From Solirubrobacteraceae bacterium (GTDB lineage: Bacteria; Actinomycetota; Thermoleophilia; Solirubrobacterales; Solirubrobacteraceae), in contig JAEMSV010000143.1 in NCBI GenBank assembly GCA_016462625.1, positions 1 through 8,038 on the forward strand: a DNA stretch of 8,038 nt, written 5' to 3'. Shown in pieces: positions 1 to 5,400 of this stretch. The first letter of the stretch is position 1; the number at the start of each line of letters is the position of its first letter. Position numbers and translations under genes: made by a program. The notes beneath the pieces are model-generated. The model was not told where the DNA came from. It worked only from the letters and a program-made list of their open reading frames with translations, and did not search any database.

Positions 1-624
1 GGCCACGGGCGGATCGGCCTGACGTTCCTGGTTCTGCGCTCACTCAAGCAGGCCAAGTACCACCCGCGCGACCTCGGGCACGCGGGCCTCGGGCTCGAGC
101 ACTACTGCCACTTCACGTCGCCGATCCGGCGCTACCCCGACCTGATCGCCCACCGCGCGCTGCTCGCCGCCATCGGCGCCGGGGAGGACGCTCCGCGCGC
201 GGACGACATGGAGAGCGCCGCGGAGTGGACGAGCATGCGCGAGCGCGAGGCGATGACCATCGAGCGCGACTCAGACCGCGTCGCGCGCTGCTTCCTGCTC
301 GAGCGCGAGCTGCGCGAGAAGAACGACGGCCCGTTCACGGGCGAGGTGACCGGCGTGATCGGCGCGGGCGCGTTCGTCCGCTTCGCCGGCGGTCACGAGG
401 GCCTGCTGCCGGTGCGTCGTCTGGGCGGCGACTGGTGGGACCTCAACGAGGAGGGGACGATCCTCCACGCGGGGGCCTCGGGGCGCCGGATCCGGCTGGG
501 CGACGAGGTGCGCGTGGAGGTCGAGAAAGTCGACGCGCCGAGAGGACGCGTCGACCTGCTGCTGGCGGGTGCGACGGCTCCTAGCGGAAGCGCATCGGGT
601 CGACGTAGAGGTCGTCGACCGTGA
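1..624 (+). CDS. rnr: Ribonuclease R, 3' part (RNB end, S1 domain, basic tail)
   Basis: This is the C-terminal 207 residues of an RNase II/R-family 3'-to-5' exoribonuclease; the 5' part lies outside the window. Seen: the frame is open from base 1, and visible residues about 37-52 carry the RNB signature HFTSPIRRYPDL followed by AHRAL, the conserved end of the catalytic barrel. Residues about 110-195 form an S1 RNA-binding domain (GPFTGEVTGV, then GAFVRFAGGHEGLLPV). The protein ends with a short Ser/Gly/Arg tail, GRRRGRRP. Known: RNase R degrades structured RNA processively in the cytoplasm and works with SmpB/tmRNA on non-stop mRNAs; basic C-terminal tails are usual in RNase R. The last 44 bp overlap the convergent secreted-protein gene. 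RNase II is a less likely alternative, because the motif context and basic tail fit RNase R better. Confidence 0.93.
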   Translation, partial: GHGRIGLTFLVLRSLKQAKYHPRDLGHAGLGLEHYCHFTSPIRRYPDLIAHRALLAAIGAGEDAPRADDMESAAEWTSMREREAMTIERDSDRVARCFLLERELREKNDGPFTGEVTGVIGAGAFVRFAGGHEGLLPVRRLGGDWWDLNEEGTILHAGASGRRIRLGDEVRVEVEKVDAPRGRVDLLLAGATAPSGSASGRRRGRRP

Positions 625-1456
625 CCGGAGCGCCGGTCGCGCTGATGCGCAGTGCGATGGTGCCGCCGGTGAGGATCGGGAGGCCCGAGAGCGTCAGGAT
701 CTGCTGCGTCGGCGTCCACTCGGTGTTCGGCGTGATGACGCCCAGCGAGAGGCCGACCAGCAGGCCGTCCTTGCCCGGGTAGAGCACGTCGACCCGCGCG
801 CCGCCGACGAGCGGCAGCTTGCCGCCCTTGGTGAACAGGCGCAGCGTCGGGTGCGTCAGGCCGCCGCAGACCGGAGGCGACGTGATCGACGAGCCGGCGG
901 GCAGATACACGGCCTTGCTGTCGGACGAGCCGCCGACACGCCAGGGCTCCTGGTCGCCGACGACGGTCGCGCCGCCGCTGGTGGTCCAGCCGTCGAGGCC
1001 GTTCTCGAAGTTGCCGCCCGGAACGAGCGTGTACTGCGTCTCGTCACCCCAGTTCAGGAACGGCTGGCCGAGGGACTGGCCACAGTCCTGTCCCTTGATG
1101 AGCCCGGCGCCGAGCGTCTTGGTCACGGTGCCGACGACGGCGCTCGTGGTGCCGAGGACGTGGGAGACGGTGTTCGAGGTCTCGTTGACGACCGAGGTGG
1201 GCGTCGCCTTGCCCTGAAGGACGGACGTGAGCGTCTTCGTCGTGTTGCCGACCGCGGACTTCGCGGTGACACCGACGGCGTTCGTGCTGTCCGGCGCAGC
1301 CTGCACCAGTCCCTTGACCGTGTCGCGCAGTGCGGAGACGAGCGTCGGCTTGCCGGCCGTCTTGGTCGGCTGGGCGGCCTGGGCGCTGGTGGCCATGCCG
1401 AGGGTGGCGAGGGTGGTGAGCGCGAGGGCTGAGAGCTTTTGTGACATCCGTGTCAT
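581..1456 (-). CDS. Secreted protein of unknown function with NFE...GW lectin-like C-terminal domain
   Basis: A 291-residue exported protein whose function I cannot name. Residues 1-27 form a Sec-type signal peptide: a short basic start, a hydrophobic Leu/Ala/Thr core, and a likely cut after SAQA. Residues about 30-120 are low-complexity, rich in Thr, Val, Ser and Lys, with repeated motifs such as NTTKTLTSV and VTKTLGAG, and probably form an extended linker or helical stalk. Residues about 143-287 look like a compact beta-sandwich: PGGNFENGLDGW, EPWRVGG, a SITSPPVCGGLTHPTLRLF block, and a closing VTVDDLYVDP strand. C125 and C197 are the only cysteines and could form a disulfide. The C-terminal pattern resembles a group I recall as common in Solirubrobacterales, similar in outline to carbohydrate-binding modules. 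Two in-frame ATGs (1456 and 1447) compete as start; the upstream one fits the promoter-like -10 spacing. The 3' end overlaps rnr. Confidence 0.85.
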   Translation of the reverse strand: MTRMSQKLSALALTTLATLGMATSAQAAQPTKTAGKPTLVSALRDTVKGLVQAAPDSTNAVGVTAKSAVGNTTKTLTSVLQGKATPTSVVNETSNTVSHVLGTTSAVVGTVTKTLGAGLIKGQDCGQSLGQPFLNWGDETQYTLVPGGNFENGLDGWTTSGGATVVGDQEPWRVGGSSDSKAVYLPAGSSITSPPVCGGLTHPTLRLFTKGGKLPLVGGARVDVLYPGKDGLLVGLSLGVITPNTEWTPTQQILTLSGLPILTGGTIALRISATGAPVTVDDLYVDPMRFR

Positions 1457-1492
1457 CCGTGGTAGCTACTGCTTGAGGGTGGAGCGTGTCAG
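1457..1492 (-). promoter_or_regulatory. Putative leaderless promoter of the secreted-protein gene
   Basis: On the minus strand a CTGACA box (plus-strand 1487-1492, 5/6 to TTGACA) is followed after 18 bp by TAGCTA (1463-1468). Six bases later comes the ATG at 1456. That spacing puts transcription start at or next to the start codon, as in leaderless actinobacterial genes. No good Shine-Dalgarno sequence precedes the ATG. The -10 lacks the final T of TANNNT, so this is a prediction only. TAGCTA lies inside the 8-bp palindrome GTAGCTAC (1462-1469). Confidence 0.45.
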
Positions 1493-1508
1493 TAGTGCAC
1501 CGCTTTTA

Positions 1509-1547
1509 GGTAGGAAGTGGACGATCGTCTGGTAGGAAATTCGTCTG
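1509..1547. repeat. Two-block imperfect tandem direct repeat in the divergent intergenic region
   Basis: GGTAGGAA occurs at 1509-1516 and again at 1531-1538, 22 bp apart. TCGTCTG occurs at 1525-1531 and 1541-1547, 16 bp apart. Each copy therefore has the order GGTAGGAA...TCGTCTG, with an 8-bp spacer in the first and a 2-bp spacer in the second. The region is AT-richer than its surroundings and lies between divergent start codons. It could be a pair of regulator sites on one face of the helix or the trace of a local duplication. No regulator can be named. Confidence 0.6.
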
Positions 1548-1603
1548 AGGCCCTCCTTCGCGCGCGAGATGCTGTTCGGGCCTGCCGATCACGGGGTCAG
1601 ACC

Positions 1604-2959
1604 ATGTCCGACCTGGACCCCGAGATCGAGGAGCTGTACGAGGAGCAGTCCGAGCGCGAGGAAGCCGCTCCGCCGCTGCGTGCCGTGGTGGCCGAGCTCG
1701 TCGCGACGGTGCTGCTCGCCCTCGCCGTCCTGGCGATGGACCTGCAGTTCCCCGGCGGCGACACGGCACCTATCGCGGTGCTCGCGGTGCTTGTGGTCGC
1801 CTACGCTGCCGCGGCGACCGTGCGTTTTGACGTCGGGCTCGGCTACACATCGCCCGTCCAGTTGGTCGCGGTCCCCATGTGGTTCGCTGTCCCGCCGGCG
1901 TTCATCCCGGTGCTCGTCGCGGCGGGCCTGCTGCTGCACAAGGCGTGTGAGATGGCGTTCGTCCGCCGCCGCCAGCACCCCGCAGGTCTGCTGTGGGTGG
2001 TGCCGGACGCCTGGCACGCCGTGGGTCCGGCGTTCGTGCTGGGGCTCTACAGCGTGACCGACCCGAGCTTCGCGGACTGGCCGGTGCTCGTCGCGGCCCT
2101 CGGGGCGCAGGTCCTCGTCGACGCCGTGGTCAGCACCGCGCGCGGCTGGGCGGCGATGGGCGTGCGCGCCGAGCTGCAGCTGCGCGTCATGGCCTGGGTC
2201 TTCGCCGTGGACGCCGCGCTGTTCCCCGTGGGGCTGCTCGCGGCCGCCGCGATGGACGAGACGCCTGCCGCGGTGCTCTGCGTCTTCCCGCTGGTGGCGC
2301 TGCTGGGGGTCTTCGCCCGGGAGCGGGACAGGGGCATCCGCCAGGCGCTGCAGCTCTCAAGCGCCTACCGCGGGACCGCGATCCTGCTCGGTGACGTCCT
2401 GGAGGACGACGACGAGTACACCGGCGGCGAGCACACCCAGGGCGTCGTCGAGATGGGTCAGGCAGTCGGCAAGGCTCTCGGGCTGGATGCGACAGCGCTG
2501 CGCGATCTCGAGTTCGGATCGCTGCTGCACGACATCGGCAAGCTGCGCGTGCCCAACGAGATCATCAACAAGCCGGGCAAGCTCAACGACGAAGAGTGGG
2601 CGATCATCAAGATGCACCCGCAGTGGGGGCAGGAGATGCTCGATCGCATCGGTGGAGCGATGGCGAACGTCGGGGTGATCGTGCGCGCGCACCACGAGCG
2701 CGTCGATGGCGGCGGCTACCCCGATGGACTGGCCGGCGACGACATCCCGCTTGCGGCCCGGATCATCTGCGTGTGCGACTCGTACAGCGCGATGACCACG
2801 AACCGGTCCTACCGTCCGGCGATGGCGGTGGAGGAGGCGGTCGCCGAGCTGCGCCGATGCACGGGCGGGCAGTTCGACGCGGACGTCGTCGAGGCGCTGA
2901 TCCGTGTCGTGGAGCGGAACGGGGTCCCGCGGCCGGCGCCGCTGGCACTGGCCGCCTGA
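1604..2959 (+). CDS. Membrane-anchored HD-GYP domain protein, probable c-di-GMP phosphodiesterase
   Basis: A 451-residue protein. Residues 1-22 are acidic and cytosolic. Residues about 26-238 hold roughly six to seven hydrophobic membrane segments of no family I recognise, possibly a sensor. Residues about 255-440 are a full HD-GYP domain: H277, H309-D310 with K313 (HDIGK), H338, H363-H364 in HHERVDGGGYP, and D392, followed by RSYRPAM and GGQFDADVVEAL. Known: these residues bind the metal centre that hydrolyses cyclic-di-GMP, so activity is likely. The common second Asp after D392 is Ser395 here. No GGDEF or receiver domain is present. I chose ATG 1604 over the in-frame GTG at 1517 because the 29 extra codons use many A/T-ending codons unlike the gene and overlap the direct repeat. 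The start has only a weak GGGG ahead of it. smpB follows after 31 bp. Confidence 0.88.
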   Translation: MSDLDPEIEELYEEQSEREEAAPPLRAVVAELVATVLLALAVLAMDLQFPGGDTAPIAVLAVLVVAYAAAATVRFDVGLGYTSPVQLVAVPMWFAVPPAFIPVLVAAGLLLHKACEMAFVRRRQHPAGLLWVVPDAWHAVGPAFVLGLYSVTDPSFADWPVLVAALGAQVLVDAVVSTARGWAAMGVRAELQLRVMAWVFAVDAALFPVGLLAAAAMDETPAAVLCVFPLVALLGVFARERDRGIRQALQLSSAYRGTAILLGDVLEDDDEYTGGEHTQGVVEMGQAVGKALGLDATALRDLEFGSLLHDIGKLRVPNEIINKPGKLNDEEWAIIKMHPQWGQEMLDRIGGAMANVGVIVRAHHERVDGGGYPDGLAGDDIPLAARIICVCDSYSAMTTNRSYRPAMAVEEAVAELRRCTGGQFDADVVEALIRVVERNGVPRPAPLALAA

Positions 2960-2990
2960 ACCCCGCTGGCCCGCCGCATAGGCTGGAGGG
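2956..2990 (+). promoter_or_regulatory. Putative leaderless promoter of smpB
   Basis: CTGAAC (2956-2961, overlapping the stop codon of the HD-GYP gene) is followed after 17 bp by TAGGCT (2979-2984), a match to TANNNT. The smpB ATG begins 6 bases later. The intervening GGAGGG touches the ATG, which is too close for normal Shine-Dalgarno use, so leaderless initiation is a reasonable reading. Read-through from the HD-GYP gene is also possible. Confidence 0.45.
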
Positions 2991-3470
2991 ATGGCGAAGA
3001 AGGGCAAGCGCAAGGCCGCGGCCGGCGATGTGGCGACGAACCGGCAGGCGTCGTTCCGCTACGAGCTGACCGACCGCCTGGAGTGCGGGCTGCAGCTGCA
3101 GGGCACCGAGGTCAAGGCGCTGCGCACCGTCGGCGGGCAGCTGAAGGACGGCTACGTGCTGGTCAGAGGCGGCGAGCTCTGGCTGCAGAACGTGCACATT
3201 CCGCCCTATCCGCCCGCCGCTCGGGAGAACCACGACCCCGATCGCGAGCGCAAGCTGCTCGCCAGCCGCCGCGACATCGAGAAGCTCACGGGCAAGGTCT
3301 CGGAGAAGGGATGGACCATCGTGCCCACCCGGATCTACTTCAAGGGGCCGTGGGCGAAGGTCGAGATCGCGCTCGGTCGAGGCAAGGACCTCTACGACAA
3401 GCGCGAGTCGATCAAGGAGCGCGAGAGCAAGCGCGACATGCAGCGCGCGGTCCGCGAGGCGCAGCGCTAG
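2991..3470 (+). CDS. smpB: SsrA-binding protein SmpB
   Basis: A 159-residue protein, normal length for SmpB. It binds the tRNA-like part of tmRNA and brings it to ribosomes stalled on mRNAs without a stop codon, starting trans-translation. Seen: a basic N-terminus (MAKKGKRK), the conserved oligonucleotide-binding core with GTEVKALR at residues 38-45 and KDGYV, then a LWLQNVHIPPY strand, RKLL, and the region from YFKGPWAKVEIALGRGKDLYDKR into a Lys/Arg/Glu-rich C-terminal tail (KERESKRDMQRAVREAQR). In characterised SmpB proteins that tail enters the mRNA channel. The ssrA (tmRNA) gene is not visible in this window. The gene lies 31 bp after the HD-GYP gene on the same strand and ends 3 bp from the convergent pepF stop. 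Confidence 0.97.
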   Translation: MAKKGKRKAAAGDVATNRQASFRYELTDRLECGLQLQGTEVKALRTVGGQLKDGYVLVRGGELWLQNVHIPPYPPAARENHDPDRERKLLASRRDIEKLTGKVSEKGWTIVPTRIYFKGPWAKVEIALGRGKDLYDKRESIKERESKRDMQRAVREAQR

Positions 3471-3473
3471 CCG

Positions 3474-5276
3474 CTACGCCCCGACGGCCTCCGGCCGCGC
3501 CTCACGTGCCGCGGCCTCTGCCTGCTCGAGCTGGGCCTCGACGAGGTCCAGCCCGGCGTCCCAGAAGCCCGGGTCGGCGAGGTCGATGCCGACGATCGCG
3601 CCGAGCTCCTCCGGCGACTTCGAGCCCCCGGATGCCAGCAGGTCCATGTAGGCGGGCACGAACGCCTCGCCGCCGTCGACGTAGCGCTGGTAGATCGACA
3701 TCGCCAGCAGCTGGCCGTACGCATAGGCGTAGACGTAGCCCGGCGTGTTGATGAAGTGCGGGACGTAGGACCACCAGGTCTTGTAGCCCTCGGTGATCTC
3801 GACGCTGTCGCCGAGCATCTCCTCCTGCGACTGGGTCCACAGGCCGCACAGATCCTCGACGCTGAGCTCGCCCTGCTCGCGGCGCGCGGTGTGGGCGAGG
3901 TGCTCGTAGTGGTTCATCGCGCACTGGCGGAACACCGTCGCGATCGAGCCCTCGATCGATTCGGCGAGCAGCGAGAGCCGCGCCTCGGGGTCCGGGGTGC
4001 GGTCGAGCAGGCGGCCGAACACGAGGGTCTCGCCGAACACCGAGGCCGTCTCGGCGAGGGTCAGGGGCGTGTGCTGCTCGAACACCCCCCGGTCGCGCGC
4101 GAGCGACGCGTGGACGCCGTGGCCGAGCTCGTGGGCGAGGGTCAGCACGTCGCGGCGGCGCGAGGTGTAGTTGAGCATCACGTACGGGTGCGAGCTCGGC
4201 ACGGTGTAGGCGCAGAACGCGCCGCCGCGCTTGCCGGGCCGGACCGGAGCGTCGATGTAGTCGCCGATGAAGAACTCCTCGGCGGTCGCGCGCAGGTCCC
4301 CGGAGAACGCGCCGTAGGCGTCGAGGACGATCTCCTTCGCCTCGTCCCACGCGATGTCCTCGTCGTCGGCGGTCGTGACGGCCGCCATGCGGTCGTAGTC
4401 CTTGATGCGGTCGACGCCGAGCAGCTTGCCCTTCAGCGTGTACCAGCGCTGTGCCAGGTCGTAGCGGTTGCGGACCGCCGCGAGCAGCGCCTGGACCGAC
4501 TCGTCGCTCGCCTCGTTGGAGAGGTTGCGGCTCGCGATCCAGCTGGGGTAGGTGCGCAGCCGGTCGTCGGTGGCCTTGTCGGCCATGAGCGTGTTGTAGA
4601 TGAAGGCACGCGTGCGCAGACCCGGCTTGAGCGTCTCGGTGACCGCCTCGGCGGTCGTGCGGCGGACCTCGGGGTCGGGCGACATGAGTCGCGACAGTGC
4701 GACGTCGAGCGCGACCGGCTCCGCCTGGCCGGGGAGGGAGACCGCGAGTGAGGAGACCTGCTCGCCGAAGAGCCGCGCCCACGCGCTGGCGCCGGTGACG
4801 CCCTTCTCGGTGAGGATCTTCTCCTCGGGCTCGGTGAGCAGGAACGGGCGGTAGCGGCGCGCGGCCTTCAGGTGGTGGCGGGCCTTCTCCGTGCCTTCGG
4901 CCGCGAGGAGCTCGTCGGCGCGGGCGTCGTCGAGCTCGGCCCACTCGAGCTCGAAGAACAGCAGCTTCGTCTCGATCTGCGCGCCCTGCTCCTGCACGCG
5001 CTGGAGCAGCGCGCCGTTGGCCGGGTCCGCCGTGTCGGTGCTGAAGCGCAGCATCGCGTAGTTGCCGGCGCGGCCGATGCGGTCGGACATCTCCTCGAGG
5101 GCGGCGACCGCGGCGGCAAGCCCGGCCCCGTCGAGCTCGGCGACCTTGCCGGCGTACGCCGTGGCGAACGCGTCGGCCTGGTCGGCGGCCTCCGCCAGCA
5201 GGCGCAGCGCTCCGGCTTCGCCCTCCCCGTGGACCAGCGGTTCGAGATCCCAGGCGATGTCGGCGGCTTCAGGCAT
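3474..5276 (-). CDS. pepF: Oligoendopeptidase F family M3 zinc metallopeptidase
   Basis: A 600-residue cytoplasmic peptidase with no signal peptide, matching the usual PepF length of about 600. It is expected to cut short peptides internally and recycle protein breakdown products. Seen: a helical N-terminal half starting with the family-typical AWDLEPL, then the zinc motif HELGHG with H382, E383 and H386, and a third ligand candidate E409 in LAETASVFGE. Near the C-terminus HFINTPGYVYAYAYG (H507, Y514, Y516, Y518) matches the His/Tyr substrate-binding segment of M3 enzymes. All key residues are present. The start at 5276 gives the expected N-terminus. A TATTCT box 6 bp upstream suggests leaderless expression. 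The gene converges on smpB with 3 bp between stop codons and diverges from the glycoside hydrolase gene. Exact peptide specificity cannot be read from sequence. Confidence 0.95.
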   Translation of the reverse strand: MPEAADIAWDLEPLVHGEGEAGALRLLAEAADQADAFATAYAGKVAELDGAGLAAAVAALEEMSDRIGRAGNYAMLRFSTDTADPANGALLQRVQEQGAQIETKLLFFELEWAELDDARADELLAAEGTEKARHHLKAARRYRPFLLTEPEEKILTEKGVTGASAWARLFGEQVSSLAVSLPGQAEPVALDVALSRLMSPDPEVRRTTAEAVTETLKPGLRTRAFIYNTLMADKATDDRLRTYPSWIASRNLSNEASDESVQALLAAVRNRYDLAQRWYTLKGKLLGVDRIKDYDRMAAVTTADDEDIAWDEAKEIVLDAYGAFSGDLRATAEEFFIGDYIDAPVRPGKRGGAFCAYTVPSSHPYVMLNYTSRRRDVLTLAHELGHGVHASLARDRGVFEQHTPLTLAETASVFGETLVFGRLLDRTPDPEARLSLLAESIEGSIATVFRQCAMNHYEHLAHTARREQGELSVEDLCGLWTQSQEEMLGDSVEITEGYKTWWSYVPHFINTPGYVYAYAYGQLLAMSIYQRYVDGGEAFVPAYMDLLASGGSKSPEELGAIVGIDLADPGFWDAGLDLVEAQLEQAEAAAREARPEAVGA

Positions 5277-5288
5277 GGCCGCAGAATA
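5277..5288 (-). promoter_or_regulatory. Putative -10 box for leaderless pepF transcript
   Basis: The minus strand reads TATTCT (plus-strand 5283-5288), a good match to TANNNT/TATAAT, then GCGGCC, then ATG. The six-base gap to the start codon would place transcription start at the ATG. No convincing -35 hexamer is seen at 16-18 bp, so only the -10 is proposed. Confidence 0.45.
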
Positions 5289-5382
5289 CGACCTCTACCC
5301 CGCAACCTCGGCGGGTGCTTCGCGTTGGGAAGGGTGGGGACGGCACCGCTCGCCGCCCTCGCCTGTCCCTGACTCCGACGCC

Positions 5383-5400
5383 GAGGAGGCTCCCTCCGTG
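5383..5400 (+). promoter_or_regulatory. Ribosome binding site deciding the GTG start of the glycoside hydrolase gene
   Basis: GAGGAGG at 5383-5389 is a near-perfect Shine-Dalgarno sequence, 8 bases before GTG 5398. It decides the start: the open frame extends upstream to an ATG at 5062, but that extension lies antisense inside pepF, and only the GTG start puts the signal peptide at the N-terminus. The 5277-5397 intergenic stretch otherwise holds the pepF -10 and no obvious plus-strand promoter. Confidence 0.8.

Noticed and set aside
569..1432. Long plus-strand open frame (287 codons) antisense to the secreted-protein gene
   Set aside because: It is Arg/Asp/Gly-rich shadow sequence typical of GC-rich DNA. 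The opposite strand has a signal peptide and a coherent domain.
1509..1545. GGAA...CGTC as an ECF-sigma promoter
   Set aside because: No GGAA and CGTC pair has the needed spacing of about 16-17 bp; observed gaps are 9, 25 and 3 bp.
1517..1603. GTG 1517 as start of the HD-GYP gene
   Set aside because: The 29 extra codons have A/T-ending codon use unlike the gene, overlap the direct repeat, and have no properly spaced Shine-Dalgarno sequence.
1457..1603. c-di-GMP riboswitch ahead of the HD-GYP gene
   Set aside because: The region is short and I could not find a matching conserved core or paired stems. A covariance-model search would settle it.
2960..3473. tmRNA (ssrA) gene next to smpB
   Set aside because: The flanks of smpB are 31 bp and 3 bp, and no tRNA-like end or tag frame is seen in the window.
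3756..4751. Plus-strand 331-codon frame antisense to pepF
   Set aside because: Low-complexity Val/Gly/Arg/Ala shadow of pepF with no recognisable domain.
3502..4944. Long minus-strand open frame inside pepF in another frame
   Set aside because: Arg/Pro-rich composition with no motifs. The overlapping frame encodes a full M3 peptidase with all catalytic residues.
5062..5397. N-terminal extension of the glycoside hydrolase frame back to ATG 5062
   Set aside because: It lies antisense in pepF and would bury the signal peptide. GTG 5398 has a strong Shine-Dalgarno sequence.
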